From Streptomyces sp. NBC_01775 (GTDB lineage: Bacteria; Actinomycetota; Actinomycetes; Streptomycetales; Streptomycetaceae): DNA of 64,000 nt. Below are positions 8,002 to 16,703 of this stretch, in pieces. The notes under the pieces were generated by a model that searched no databases, was not told where the DNA came from, and saw only the letters and a program-made list of their open reading frames with translations. Made by a program: the position numbers and the translations under genes. The stretch covers positions 2,976,001 to 3,040,000 of the forward strand of contig NZ_CP109104.1 in the NCBI RefSeq assembly GCF_035917675.1. The letters are read 5' to 3'. Positions within the stretch are counted from its first letter, which is position 1, and every line of letters begins with the position of its first letter.

Positions 8002-9690
8002 CGGCTCCGTGTAGACCCCCCACTCCTCGCGCAGGACCCCGCAGATCTCGCCGAGGCTCGCCTCGGCGCGCACGGCCTCCAGCATCGGCTCGATCATGTT
8101 GGCCTCGCTCCTGGCCGCCTCGACCATCGCGTCCAGCGTGCGCCGCACGGCGGCCTCGTCCCGCCCGGCCTTGCGGCCGGCCAGCGCCCGCACCTGCTCG
8201 CGCTCCACCTCGTGGCTGACCCGGAGGATCTCCAGGTCTCCGGTGACCGAGCCGTGGTGGCAGTTGACGCCGACCACCCTCTTCTCGTCCTTCTCCAGCG
8301 CCCGCTGGTAGGTGAAGGCGGACTCGGCGATCTCGCCGGTGAACCAGCCGTCCTCGATCCCCCGCAGGAGGCCGGAGGTGATGGGCCCGACAGGGTGTTG
8401 CCCGTCGGGCACGGCGCGGCGGCCCCGTTCCTTTATCTGTTCGAAGATCTTCTCGGCGTCGGCCTCGATGCGGTCGGTCAGCGCCTCGATGTACCACGAA
8501 CCGCCCAGCGGGTCCGCGACGTTGGTGACGCCGCTCTCCTCCATCAGCACCTGCTGGGTGCGCAGCGCGATCTCGGCGGCCTGTTCGCTGGGCAGCGCGA
8601 GGGTCTCGTCCAGCGCGTTGGTGTGCAGCGAGTTGGTGCCGCCGAGGACGGCGGACAGGGCCTCTATGGCGGTGCGCACCACGTTGTTGTAGGGCTGCTG
8701 CGCGGTCAGCGATACCCCGGCCGTCTGGGTGTGGAAGCGCAGCCACTGCGCCTTCTCGCTCGTCGCGCCGTACACGTCGCGCATCCAGCGGGCCCAGATG
8801 CGGCGCGCGGCACGGAACTTGGCGATCTCCTCGAAGAAGTCGAGGTGCGCGTCGAAGAAGAAGGACAGCCCCGGCGCGAAGGTGTTCACATCGAGCCCGC
8901 GCGAGAGGCCCAGCTCGACGTAGCCGAAGCCGTCGGCGAGCGTGTACGCCAGCTCCTGCGCGGCCGTCGCGCCGGCCTCCCTGATGTGGTACCCGGACAC
9001 CGACAGCGGCTTGTAGGCCGGGATGCCGTTGGCGCAGTGCTCCATCAGGTCGCCGATCAGCCGCAGATGGGGCTCGGGCTGGAAGAGCCACTCCTTCTGC
9101 GCGATGTACTCCTTGAAGATGTCCGTCTGGAGCGTGCCGTTGAGCACGGCCGGGTCGACGCCCTGCCGCTCGGCGGCGACCAGGTACATGCAGAAGACGG
9201 GCACGGCGGGCCCGGAGATCGTCATCGAGGTGGTGACCTCGCCGAGCGGGATGCCGGAGAAGAGCACCTCCATGTCGGCTGCGGAGTCGATGGCGACGCC
9301 GCAGTGGCCGACCTCGCCCAGCGAGCGGGGGTCGTCCGAGTCCCGTCCCATCAGCGTCGGCATGTCGAAGGCGACGGACAGCCCGCCGCCGCCGGCCTTG
9401 AGGATCATCTTGTACCGCTCGTTCGTCTGCTCGGCGTTGCCGAACCCGGCGAACTGGCGGATGGTCCAGGTCCTGCCCCGGTATCCGGTGGGGTAGAGCC
9501 CGCGGGTGTACGGGAACTCACCGGGCCAGCCGATGCGCTCGAACCCTTCTACAGTGTCTCCGTCCCTGGGCCCGTACACGGGCTCGACGGGGTCGCCACT
9601 GAGCGTGGTGAAATCCGCGTCCCGCTTACGGGCGGCGTCGTAGCGCTCCTGCCAGCGGAGGCGGCCTTGGGCAATGGCGTCAGCATCCAT
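7990..9690 (-). CDS. icmA: Isobutyryl-CoA mutase, large (substrate-binding) subunit
   Basis: This 566-aa protein is the length of IcmA and much shorter than methylmalonyl-CoA mutase large subunits. It forms the TIM-barrel half of an adenosylcobalamin-dependent mutase that interconverts isobutyryl-CoA and n-butyryl-CoA; a separate small subunit (IcmB, not in this window) binds B12. The substrate-specificity residues are Phe80 (in TIRQF) and Gln198 (in KEYIAQKE), as known for IcmA, where methylmalonyl-CoA mutase has Tyr and Arg. The C-terminus lacks the DxHxxG cobalamin-binding domain, as expected. The reaction links valine catabolism to butyryl-CoA and polyketide precursors. A near-perfect palindrome sits just upstream (9700-9721), so the gene is likely repressor-controlled. 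A tandem repeat begins at its stop codon. Confidence 0.95.
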   Translation of the reverse strand: MDADAIAQGRLRWQERYDAARKRDADFTTLSGDPVEPVYGPRDGDTVEGFERIGWPGEFPYTRGLYPTGYRGRTWTIRQFAGFGNAEQTNERYKMILKAGGGGLSVAFDMPTLMGRDSDDPRSLGEVGHCGVAIDSAADMEVLFSGIPLGEVTTSMTISGPAVPVFCMYLVAAERQGVDPAVLNGTLQTDIFKEYIAQKEWLFQPEPHLRLIGDLMEHCANGIPAYKPLSVSGYHIREAGATAAQELAYTLADGFGYVELGLSRGLDVNTFAPGLSFFFDAHLDFFEEIAKFRAARRIWARWMRDVYGATSEKAQWLRFHTQTAGVSLTAQQPYNNVVRTAIEALSAVLGGTNSLHTNALDETLALPSEQAAEIALRTQQVLMEESGVTNVADPLGGSWYIEALTDRIEADAEKIFEQIKERGRRAVPDGQHPVGPITSGLLRGIEDGWFTGEIAESAFTYQRALEKDEKRVVGVNCHHGSVTGDLEILRVSHEVEREQVRALAGRKAGRDEAAVRRTLDAMVEAARSEANMIEPMLEAVRAEASLGEICGVLREEWGVYTEPPVF

Positions 9691-9699
9691 ACTCTCGAA

Positions 9700-9721
9700 T
9701 TTACTAGGACGTCCAAGTAAA
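9700..9721 (-). promoter_or_regulatory. 22-bp palindrome at the icmA promoter, probable TetR-type operator
   Basis: TTTACT-A-GGAC/GTCC-A-AGTAAA is palindromic apart from one position pair. It ends 10 nt upstream of the icmA start codon, so a bound protein would block initiation. Size and symmetry fit a TetR-family dimer. The regulator is not identified. Confidence 0.65.
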
Positions 9722-9822
9722 TGTCGATGACAAAGCCCCCGCGCCCTGCCGATGCGGGCGACGGAGGCCGTCGGTGCAGCCGCGCCGGCCCGGCGGAAAC
9801 CGGACCCGTACGGGGGCGGGGC

Positions 9823-10161
9823 TCAGGCGCCGACCGGCGCCGCGCCTTCCTCCTTGACCAGCGGGGAGACCTCGCGCGTGACCTTGCGCTCCACGAAGAA
9901 CGCCGCCGTGGGCACGGTGCCCGCCAGCAGCACCCAGATCTGCTTGCCGAGGGGCCACTTCGCCTTCTGGCCCAGGTCGAAAGCGAAGATCAGGTAGAGG
10001 ATGTAGAGCCAGCCGTGCGCGATGCCGACCGCGCTGGTGAAGCCGTCCGCGCCGTCCATATGCAGCCCGTACTTGCCGATCATGCCGAGACACAGCAGTA
10101 CGAGGAGTACGGCGGTGATGTAGGCCATGACGCGGTAGCGGGTCAGCACGCTTCGTTTCAT
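9823..10161 (-). CDS. DUF3817 family membrane protein
   Basis: This 112-aa protein has three hydrophobic segments, the conserved GIAHGWLYILYLIFAFDLG stretch, and a short cytoplasmic tail. It belongs to DUF3817, small integral membrane proteins of unknown function widespread in actinobacteria. The ATG at 10161 was chosen over an upstream one because the protein then starts with the typical MKRSVLTRYRVMAY. A second DUF3817 gene lies at 11190-11582, with a MarR gene and a thiamine-binding-like gene between them on the same strand. Confidence 0.85.
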   Translation of the reverse strand: MKRSVLTRYRVMAYITAVLLVLLCLGMIGKYGLHMDGADGFTSAVGIAHGWLYILYLIFAFDLGQKAKWPLGKQIWVLLAGTVPTAAFFVERKVTREVSPLVKEEGAAPVGA

Positions 10162-10256
10162 GCGATCGAGCGTAGCCGTCCCATTTGAGGCGGATCTTTC
10201 CGCCCCCCTCCCCACCGGGCGCGGCAGCGGCGGGCGCGGGCGTCAGGGAGCGGGCG

Positions 10257-10775
10257 TCAGCGGGCCGGGGGCTCCGCGAAGTCCTCGGCCGCCACCCGCA
10301 GCGGGCGCAGCAGCGCGAAGATCTCGTTCAGCTCCTCGGCGTCATAGGCACCGAGCCCGAACTCCATCGCCATCAGGTCCTCGGTGGCCGCCTCGCACAC
10401 CTCGCGCCCCTTGGGCGTGATCGCGGCGAGCGTGCCCCGGCCGTCGTTGGGGTTGGGCCGCTTCTCCACGAAGCCCGCCGACTGGAGCCGGTCGACGGTG
10501 TTGGTCACCGACGTCGGGTGGACCATCAGGCGCTCGCCGATCTTCGACATCGGCAGCTCGCCCGCCTTGGAGAAGGTGAGCAGCACCAGGGCCTCGTACC
10601 GCGCGAACGTCAGCCCGTAGGGCTTGACCACGGCGTCGACCTCGGCAAGCAGGATCTGCTGGGCCCGCATGATGGACGTGATCGCGGCCATCGACGGCAC
10701 GGACCCCCATCGCTGCTTCCAGTGTTCGTCGGCGCGGGCGATGGGATCGAACGACAGACTGAGCGGCTTCGACAC
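10257..10775 (-). CDS. MarR family transcriptional regulator
   Basis: This 172-aa protein has the winged helix-turn-helix of MarR (recognition region LMVHPTSVTNTVDRLQSAGF) and the wing sequence RRPNPNDGRGTLAAIT-like, flanked by dimerisation helices. It lies 95 bp upstream of the DUF3817 gene on the same strand and may control it and itself. MarR proteins bind palindromes as dimers and respond to phenolics or oxidants; no ligand can be inferred. Start: ATG at 10775. Confidence 0.9.
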   Translation of the reverse strand: MSKPLSLSFDPIARADEHWKQRWGSVPSMAAITSIMRAQQILLAEVDAVVKPYGLTFARYEALVLLTFSKAGELPMSKIGERLMVHPTSVTNTVDRLQSAGFVEKRPNPNDGRGTLAAITPKGREVCEAATEDLMAMEFGLGAYDAEELNEIFALLRPLRVAAEDFAEPPAR

Positions 10776-10896
10776 GCCTCGACCCTACCGGCCGGTTGGA
10801 GTCGGACTGAAGGCGTCTCACGCTCCGGGCGCTCCCCCGCACACCGACCCGCGCCGGGCGGCGCCCCCGTGGCGGGCGAGCCGGGCCAGGAGGGGC

Positions 10897-11193
10897 TCAG
10901 CCCTCGGTCAGGTAGCGGTCGACGGTCTCGACCTTCGCGGTGAGGCCGTCGGTGACGCCGGGCCTGATGTCGGCCTTGAGGACGAGCGAGACGCGGGGCG
11001 CCCGCGCCTCCACGGCGGCCACGGCACGCCGCACCACGTCCATGCACTCCTCCCACTCGCCTTCCAGCGAGGTGAACATGGCGTCCGTGCGGTGCGGCAG
11101 CCCCGATTCGCGGACCACGCGCACGGCGTCGGCGACGTACTCACCGACGTCCTCGCCGACGCCCAGCGGGGTGACGGAGAAGGCGACGATCAT
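10897..11193 (-). CDS. MTH1187/DUF77 family thiamine-binding-like protein
   Basis: This 98-aa protein has the small ferredoxin-like fold of the MTH1187/YkoF-related family, seen in [11 protein letters not shown] at the N-terminus, [10 protein letters not shown] in the middle and ADIRPG late. Some members bind thiamine or its pyrimidine moiety; here that is inference. The ATG overlaps the stop of the upstream DUF3817 gene by 4 nt (ATGA), so translation is coupled. The in-frame extension upstream is discarded because of this overlap. Confidence 0.8.
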   Translation of the reverse strand: MIVAFSVTPLGVGEDVGEYVADAVRVVRESGLPHRTDAMFTSLEGEWEECMDVVRRAVAAVEARAPRVSLVLKADIRPGVTDGLTAKVETVDRYLTEG

Positions 11194-11582
11194 GAGGCGG
11201 CGACGTTCCCTTCCTGCTCCCTGCGGGCGCGCATCGCGATGACGCCCGCCTCTTCCTCCTTGCGCAGCATCCTCTCGGCGAAGAAGCCGCCGGCCGGGAC
11301 GATCGACAGCACGAAGTAGAGCGCCGCGCGGCCACCCGGCCACTTGTTCCGGTGCCAGGCGTCGGCCCAGAAGATCACGTAAAGGATGAAGAGGACGCCG
11401 TGGACGGGTCCCATCACCTTCACGGACCCCTCTCCCCAGCTCGCGTCGGTCGCGTTCTTCGCGACGGAGCAGACGATCAGGATGAGCCAGGAGATCGCCT
11501 CGGGGACGGAGGTCAGACGCAGACGGCGCAGGGCGGAGACCGCCTTGGGCGGCAGGCCGCTAGGTGTTTCCAGTATGGCCAC
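11190..11582 (-). CDS. DUF3817 family membrane protein (second copy)
   Basis: This 130-aa paralogue of the protein at 9823-10161 shares [21 protein letters not shown] and the closing [12 protein letters not shown] pattern. Three membrane segments and a charged cytoplasmic tail are visible. It is the first gene of a two-gene unit with the MTH1187-like gene (4-nt overlap). It diverges from the AIM24 operon across a 169-bp gap. Function is unknown. Confidence 0.85.
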   Translation of the reverse strand: MAILETPSGLPPKAVSALRRLRLTSVPEAISWLILIVCSVAKNATDASWGEGSVKVMGPVHGVLFILYVIFWADAWHRNKWPGGRAALYFVLSIVPAGGFFAERMLRKEEEAGVIAMRARREQEGNVAAS

Positions 11583-11622
11583 GGCAGGTCCTCAGATCAT
11601 TTGTGAAGGCACGCACAAGCGG

Positions 11623-11635
11623 TGTCATTGTGACA
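11623..11635. promoter_or_regulatory. Small palindrome TGTCA-TTG-TGACA in a divergent promoter
   Basis: It lies in the 169-bp gap between the DUF3817 gene (minus) and the AIM24 operon (plus). With 5-bp perfect arms it could be an operator shared by both, but it is short enough to be chance. Confidence 0.25.
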
Positions 11636-11751
11636 GCCCTCCTGTCGATCACGCCCCGCAGGGTAGGGAACTGCTGAGGCCTGGCTGAGTACACGAGTAC
11701 CGGCGGCAGGACTCACTCCCGCTCAGTCCATAGGAACGGTAGGTTCGTCGC

Positions 11752-12393
11752 GTGGCACAGTTCCAACTCCACGGCACCAAGGTGCTGGCCGTCACGCTCA
11801 GCGGCGGCGACGCGGTCAAGGCGAAGAACGGCTCCATGGTCGCCTACGAGGGCGAGATGTCGTTCAAAAAGATGGGCGGCGGCGGCGAGGGCATGCGCGG
11901 CATGGTCACCCGCCGGCTCACGGGCGAGCAGATGACGGTGATGGAGGTGAAGGGGCAGGGGGTCTGCTATTTCGCCGACCGCGCCAGCGACATCAGTCTG
12001 GTCCGGCTCAACGGCGAGAAACTGCACGTCGAGGCGAGCAATCTGCTGTGCGTGGACGGCGGCCTGCGCACCGGGACGACGTTCACAGGGCTGCGCGGCG
12101 CCTCGCAGGGCAACGGCCTGTTCACCACCTCGGTCGAGGGCACCGGGCAGGCGGCCGTCATGTCGGCCGGGCCCGCCGTGCTGCTGCGGGTGACGCAGAA
12201 CACCCCGCTCCAGGTCGACCCCGGCGCCTACATCGCCCACCAGGGCAATCTGCGGCAGAGCTTCCAGTCGGGCGTCAACTTCCGCACGCTGATGGGCGAG
12301 GGCTCCGGCGAATCCTTCCAGGTCCGCTTCGAGGGCGAGGGACTGGTCTACGTACAGCCGAGCGAGCGGAACACGCTGGGAGGCGAGGTCTGA
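11752..12393 (+). CDS. AIM24 family protein, copy 1
   Basis: This 213-aa protein starts at GTG and is made of repeated beta segments typical of the AIM24 (TraB-like beta-helix) family, with conserved KNGSMVAYEGEMSF near the start and GLFTTSVEGTGQAAV in the middle. The function of bacterial members is unknown; the fungal namesake sits in mitochondrial inner membranes. It is the first of three consecutive AIM24 genes (1-nt then 4-nt overlaps), so the operon probably makes a hetero-oligomer. Confidence 0.88.
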   Translation: MAQFQLHGTKVLAVTLSGGDAVKAKNGSMVAYEGEMSFKKMGGGGEGMRGMVTRRLTGEQMTVMEVKGQGVCYFADRASDISLVRLNGEKLHVEASNLLCVDGGLRTGTTFTGLRGASQGNGLFTTSVEGTGQAAVMSAGPAVLLRVTQNTPLQVDPGAYIAHQGNLRQSFQSGVNFRTLMGEGSGESFQVRFEGEGLVYVQPSERNTLGGEV

Positions 12394-13043
12394 TGCCGTT
12401 CCGGGAGATCTCCAAGAAGCTGGTCGAGGCCCAGGTGGTGCCGGGTCAGCGGATGTTCAGCCAGCGCGGCGCGATGGTCGGCTACAAGGGCGAGGTGAGC
12501 TTCAAGCCCAACATGCAAGGCGGCCAGGGCGGCCTGATGTCCATGATCGGACGCCGGGTCGCGGGCGAGGCCACCCCGCTGATGAGCGTCGAGGGCAACG
12601 GCACGGTGATGTTCGGGCACGGCGGTCACCACGTCGAGGTGATCGACCTGGACGGCGACACCCTCTGCGTCGAGGCCGACCGCCTCCTCGCCTTCGACGG
12701 CAGCCTCCAGCAGGGCACCCTCTTCCTGGGCAAGGACGGCGGGGTCATGGGCATGGTGCGCGGCCAGGTCTCCGGGCAGGGGCTGTTCACCACGACCCTC
12801 ACCGGCAAGGGCTCGGTCGCCGTCATGGCGCACGGCGGCATCCTCCAGCTCCCCCTCACCCCCGGCCGCCCGGTCCACGTCGACCCCCAGGCATACGTCG
12901 CGCACTTCGGCGACGTCCGCAACAAGCTGTCCTCGGCCCTCGGCTGGCGCGACATGGTCGGCCGCGGCTCGGGCGAGGCGTTCCAGCTCGAACTGTCCGG
13001 GAACGGGGCAGTTTTCGTCCAGGCCAGCGAGGAGAAGCTGTGA
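12393..13043 (+). CDS. AIM24 family protein, copy 2
   Basis: This 216-aa protein is clearly paralogous to copy 1: QRGAMVGYKGEVSF, QGLFTTTLTGKGSVAVM and VGRGSGEAFQLELSGNG align with the equivalent segments. The ATG overlaps the upstream TGA by one base (TGATG), which implies termination-reinitiation. A Gln/Gly-rich loop replaces the Gly-rich loop of copy 1. No catalytic motif is visible. Confidence 0.88.
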   Translation: MPFREISKKLVEAQVVPGQRMFSQRGAMVGYKGEVSFKPNMQGGQGGLMSMIGRRVAGEATPLMSVEGNGTVMFGHGGHHVEVIDLDGDTLCVEADRLLAFDGSLQQGTLFLGKDGGVMGMVRGQVSGQGLFTTTLTGKGSVAVMAHGGILQLPLTPGRPVHVDPQAYVAHFGDVRNKLSSALGWRDMVGRGSGEAFQLELSGNGAVFVQASEEKL

Positions 13044-13822
13044 CCACCGACGCCCCCCGGATCTTCGACGTCACGACGCTTCCGTCGAACGACAACGTCA
13101 ACCCGTACGCCTTCAGCGTGGACCTCAACGGCCAGTGGTTCCTCCAGAAGGGCAAGATGATCGCCTATTACGGGCAGATCGACTTCCAGGGGATCGGCCA
13201 CGGCCGGCTGGACCGGCTGATCGCCTCCAGCTTCCACTCCCCGCTGCACGCCTCGGACTGGGTGGTCGCCGAGGGCCACGGCAAGCTGCTGCTCGCCGAC
13301 CGCGCCTTCGACGTCAACTCCTACGACCTGGACGAGGGCAACCTGACCGTCCGCTCCGGCAACCTCCTCGCCTTCGAGCCGTCGCTCTCGCTGAAGCAGT
13401 CGATCATCCCCGGCTTTCTGACGCTGATCGGTACGGGGAAGTTCGTGGCCGCCTCCAACGGCGAGGTGCACTTCGTGGAGCCCCCGGTACGGGTCGACCC
13501 GCAGGCCCTGGTCGGCTGGGCGGACTGCCCCTCGCCCTGCCACCACTACGACCACGAGTACCTCAAGGGCGTGATGGGCGGCATCCGCGCGCTGACGGGC
13601 ATGGGCGGTACCTCCGGCGAGGAGCACCAGTTCGAGTTCGTGGGCGCGGGCACCGTTCTGATCCAGTCGACCGAGGTGCTGATGGCCGAGCAGGATACGG
13701 GCGCCGTACCGAACCAGGCGGGCGTGCCGGGCGGTGGGCAGGGGGGCCAGGGGCACGGCGGACAGCAGACTCCGCAGTTGCCCGGTCAGCTCGGCAGCCT
13801 CCAGCGCCGGTTCGGACTCTGA
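13040..13822 (+). CDS. AIM24 family protein, copy 3 (longer)
   Basis: This 260-aa protein starts at GTG and overlaps copy 2 by 4 nt (GTGA). It keeps the AIM24 core (FLQKGKMIAYYGQIDF; FVAASNGEVHFVEPP) but has an insertion with two Cys-His-rich residues (DCPSPCHHYDHEY) and a Gly/Gln-rich C-terminal tail with repeated GGQGGQGHGGQ. The CxxxCHH patch could bind metal, which is inference. It ends the three-gene operon; a MarR gene follows 70 bp later. Confidence 0.87.
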   Translation: MTTDAPRIFDVTTLPSNDNVNPYAFSVDLNGQWFLQKGKMIAYYGQIDFQGIGHGRLDRLIASSFHSPLHASDWVVAEGHGKLLLADRAFDVNSYDLDEGNLTVRSGNLLAFEPSLSLKQSIIPGFLTLIGTGKFVAASNGEVHFVEPPVRVDPQALVGWADCPSPCHHYDHEYLKGVMGGIRALTGMGGTSGEEHQFEFVGAGTVLIQSTEVLMAEQDTGAVPNQAGVPGGGQGGQGHGGQQTPQLPGQLGSLQRRFGL

Positions 13823-13891
13823 CAACGCTCCGCCGTTTTTACGCCACACCGCGTAAGCACGTGTGTGCGACGCTAGGTAGAGTCTCAAGGT

Positions 13892-14368
13892 ATGGACACC
13901 GATAACGGCACCCGTTGGCTGACGGAGGACGAGCAGCGCGCGTGGCGTATCCACCTGGACGTCAGCAGGCTGCTCAGCTACCAGATGGAGCGCGACCTTC
14001 AGCCCTTCGGACTGACCCTCAACGACTACGAGATCCTCGTGAACCTCTCGGAGTCGGCGGACCGTCGCCTGCGGATGAGCGACCTCGCCTCGGCGACGCT
14101 CCAGTCCAAGAGCCGCCTGTCCCACCAGATCACCCGTATGGAGAAGGCGGAGCTGGTCCGGCGCGAGAGCTGTGAGTCCGACAAGCGCGGCCTGTTCGCC
14201 GTGCTGACCGAGCACGGCTGGCAAACCCTGCGCGAGGTGGCCCCCCACCATGTGGCCTCGGTCCGCCGCCACTTCATCGACCGGGTGGACCCGGGCGATC
14301 TGTCCCACCTGGAGTCGACCCTGCGGCCGGTCGCCGAGAAGCTCAGGACAGAGCGGGGGCGGCTCTGA
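13892..14368 (+). CDS. MarR family transcriptional regulator
   Basis: This 158-aa protein has an N-terminal dimerisation helix and a MarR winged helix with recognition region ATLQSKSRLSHQITRMEKAE and wing RRESCESDKRGLFAVLT. The Cys in the wing could make it redox-sensitive, but that is speculative. A -10-like TAGAGT (13878-13883) lies 8 nt before the ATG, so its transcript may be nearly leaderless. It ends at a hairpin shared with the convergent histidine kinase gene. Confidence 0.9.
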   Translation: MDTDNGTRWLTEDEQRAWRIHLDVSRLLSYQMERDLQPFGLTLNDYEILVNLSESADRRLRMSDLASATLQSKSRLSHQITRMEKAELVRRESCESDKRGLFAVLTEHGWQTLREVAPHHVASVRRHFIDRVDPGDLSHLESTLRPVAEKLRTERGRL

Positions 14369-14406
14369 CCTCTGAGGGCTCCGCCCCCAGACCTCCGCTC
14401 CTCGAT

Positions 14407-14438
14407 CCCCGGACAGGCTGATTTCAGCCCGTCCGGGG
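14407..14438. terminator. Bidirectional hairpin terminator
   Basis: CCCCGGACAGGCTG (14407-14420) pairs with 14425-14438 with one A-C mismatch and an ATTT loop. It lies between the convergent MarR and histidine kinase genes. Confidence 0.75.
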
Positions 14439-14444
14439 GCACCA

Positions 14445-15899
14445 TCACCCCTCGGCCGCCAACGGCAGCCGCAGCACAAAGCGGGCCCCCGCCCCAGACG
14501 CGCCCTCTTCCGTCAGCGAGCCGCCATGCCGGACGGCAACATCACGGGCGATGGCGAGCCCCAGCCCCGCGCCGCCCTCATCCCGGCTCCGCGCCCCGTC
14601 CAGCCGGACGAACCGCTCGAAGATGCGCTCCCGCTCCCCCTCGGGCACCCCCTCCCCGTCGTCGGCGACGACAAGCGCGAGACCCCCGCCCTCCGCCATG
14701 ACGGAGACCCGCACCTCACTGCCCGCGTGCCGCTGCGCGTTGTCCAGCAGGTTGCCCAGCACCCGGGCCAACTGTCCCTTGGACCCCCGCACCTCGCCGT
14801 CCGCGAGCGCTCCCTCGACCCGTACCGGGTGCGGGTCCGCGGCCCGCTGCGCCACTTCCTCCCGCACCAGCGCGGCCAATGACACCCGCGCCTGGGTGGG
14901 CCGCTCCCCCGCGTCGAGCCGGGCGAGCAGCAGCAGATCCGCCGCGAGGTTCTGGAGGCGGACGGTGTCCTCCACCGCGCCGTCCAGGTCGAGCAGTTCG
15001 GGGTGCGCGGCGGCCACCTCCAGCTGGGTGCGCAGCGAGGCGACAGGGCTGCGCAGCTCGTGCGAGGCGTCGGCGACGAACCGCCGCTGGCGCTCGACGG
15101 ACCCTTCGAGCGCGGCGAGCGTCTCGTTGGTCGTACGGGCCAGGCGGGCGACCTCGTCGCGCGAGTCCGGCTCGGGCACCCGGCGGGAGAGGTCGGTGCT
15201 GGCGGTGATGGCGCTCATCTCCTGCCGGATGCCCTCGACGGGCCGCAGCGCCCGCCGCGTGACCAGCCAGGTGACCCCGGCGACGACGATCAGCAGCACG
15301 GGCAGCCCGAACAGCATGGAACGGGTGACGGTGGAGACGGCCTCCCGCTGGGCGCCGAGGGAGGCGCCGGAGTAGACGGTGACGGGCGTCCCGTCGCCGG
15401 TGAAGCTCTGGACGCCGACGACGCGGAACTCCTGGGTGCCGACGACGTCTTCCTTGTCGTAGGTGACCTCGCCGTCGTCGTCCACGGGGAGGGCGAGGAC
15501 CTTGCTCTCCTCGTCCCCGTCGACGTCCTCCCGGCTGTCCTCGTCGGAGTCGTCCTCATCGGACTTGTCGGGCCTGTCGTGCTTGTCCGGCCGCGCGAAA
15601 TCGGCCATCGCGGGCCGCCGCTCCAGGGGGTCGCTGGCGCCGAGGACCTTGCCGTCGGCATTGACGACCTGCGCGGGCTCGTCGCCGTCCAGCCCGTCCA
15701 CGTTCCGGACCTCGCTGTCGGGCACGTCGCCGACCTGTGCGGCTGTCGCGCTCGCCGCGTTCTGGGCGGTCAGCTTCGCCGTATCGGCGAGCCCGTCACG
15801 CAAGGTGGCGACGACGAAGAACCCGGCGGCGACCAGCGCGAGGGCCACCACGAGGGTCGCGCCGAGCGCGGCCCGGGAGCGTACGGATCCCTTACGCAC
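14445..15899 (-). CDS. Sensor histidine kinase (OmpR-partner type, RapA2-like)
   Basis: This 484-aa kinase has TM1 (about 11-33), an extracytoplasmic domain, TM2 (about 194-214), HAMP, a dimerisation/phosphoacceptor domain with His280 in DASHELRSP, and an HATPase domain with DDGEGVPEGE and GLGLAIARDV. The sensor domain has a very acidic Asp/Glu/Lys stretch (about 105-133), which suggests cation sensing (inference). It overlaps the response regulator gene by 8 nt and is its cognate kinase. By position between pyk and meaB it may correspond to the S. coelicolor RapA1/RapA2 pair; that is synteny-based recall, not shown by the sequence. Confidence 0.9.
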   Translation of the reverse strand: MRKGSVRSRAALGATLVVALALVAAGFFVVATLRDGLADTAKLTAQNAASATAAQVGDVPDSEVRNVDGLDGDEPAQVVNADGKVLGASDPLERRPAMADFARPDKHDRPDKSDEDDSDEDSREDVDGDEESKVLALPVDDDGEVTYDKEDVVGTQEFRVVGVQSFTGDGTPVTVYSGASLGAQREAVSTVTRSMLFGLPVLLIVVAGVTWLVTRRALRPVEGIRQEMSAITASTDLSRRVPEPDSRDEVARLARTTNETLAALEGSVERQRRFVADASHELRSPVASLRTQLEVAAAHPELLDLDGAVEDTVRLQNLAADLLLLARLDAGERPTQARVSLAALVREEVAQRAADPHPVRVEGALADGEVRGSKGQLARVLGNLLDNAQRHAGSEVRVSVMAEGGGLALVVADDGEGVPEGERERIFERFVRLDGARSRDEGGAGLGLAIARDVAVRHGGSLTEEGASGAGARFVLRLPLAAEG

Positions 15900-16578
15900 C
15901 GCGTCCCCCGAGGCCCGCGCCCGCGTCGGCCAGCCGGTATCCGGCGCCGCGCACGGTGCTGATCCAGCCGGCGCCGAGCTTGCGGCGCAGCGCGCTGACG
16001 TAGACCTCCACGATGTTGACGTCGCCCTCGTAGGCGAAGTCCCAGACGTGTTCGAGGATCTCGGACTTGGAGACGATCTCGCCGCCGCGCACCGCGAGGT
16101 ACTCCAGCACCGCGAACTCCTTGGTCGTCAGCTCCACTTCGCGCTCGCCCACGGTGACCTGCTGCGAGCCGGGGTCCACGGTCAGCTCGCCGACGCGCAG
16201 CACCGTCCTGGCACCCCGCGTACGGCGGCGCAGCAGCGCCCGCACCCGGGCGAGCAGGACGACGTAGGAGAACGGCTTGGTCAGATAGTCGTCGGCCCCG
16301 GTGTCCAGGCCCTCCGCCTCGTCGTACTCCCCGTCCTTGGCGGTGAGCATCAGCACGGGCGTCTCGTCGCCCGCCGCGCGCAGGGCTCCGCAGACGCGGT
16401 ATCCGTTCATCCCCGGAAGCATGATGTCGAGAACGATCAGGTCGTACTCGCTCTCGACCGCCCGGTGCAGTCCTTCGGCACCGTCGTGCACGACGTCCAC
16501 GGCGAAGCCCTCGGCCATCAGTCCTCTGGCGAGCGACTGGGCCAGTCGGCGCTCGTCCTCCACGATCAGCAGGCGCAT
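15892..16578 (-). CDS. OmpR-family response regulator
   Basis: This 228-aa protein has a receiver domain with phosphoacceptor Asp51 (IVLDIMLPG) and conserved Lys near LTKPF, followed by an OmpR winged helix (LTTKEFAVLEYL; VEVYVSALRRKL). The ATG at 16578, preceded by GGTGGGG, is preferred; a GTG three codons upstream is an alternative. Three direct TTCAG repeats lie just upstream (16614-16639), spaced 10-11 bp, the arrangement OmpR-type regulators bind. They sit between this gene and the divergent PepSY gene, so autoregulation and PepSY control are likely. Confidence 0.93.
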   Translation of the reverse strand: MRLLIVEDERRLAQSLARGLMAEGFAVDVVHDGAEGLHRAVESEYDLIVLDIMLPGMNGYRVCGALRAAGDETPVLMLTAKDGEYDEAEGLDTGADDYLTKPFSYVVLLARVRALLRRRTRGARTVLRVGELTVDPGSQQVTVGEREVELTTKEFAVLEYLAVRGGEIVSKSEILEHVWDFAYEGDVNIVEVYVSALRRKLGAGWISTVRGAGYRLADAGAGLGGRGA

Positions 16579-16612
16579 ACGCCCCACCCTGTCAAAGCGC
16601 GGCTGAAGAGGG

Positions 16613-16639
16613 CTTCAGGTAGCTTCAGCTTACGTTCAG
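16613..16639. promoter_or_regulatory. TTCAG direct repeats in the divergent regulator/PepSY promoter
   Basis: CTTCAG (16613-16618), CTTCAG (16623-16628) and GTTCAG (16634-16639) are spaced 10 and 11 bp apart, one helical turn each. That is the classic tandem layout for OmpR/PhoB-family binding. The site is shared by the response regulator gene (minus) and the PepSY gene (plus). Confidence 0.6.
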
Positions 16640-16703
16640 CAACGGCAGGCCACTGTGGAGTCATCGAAAGCGAGAGCGCGAACGATCCGAGGAGTCGAAC
16701 GTC

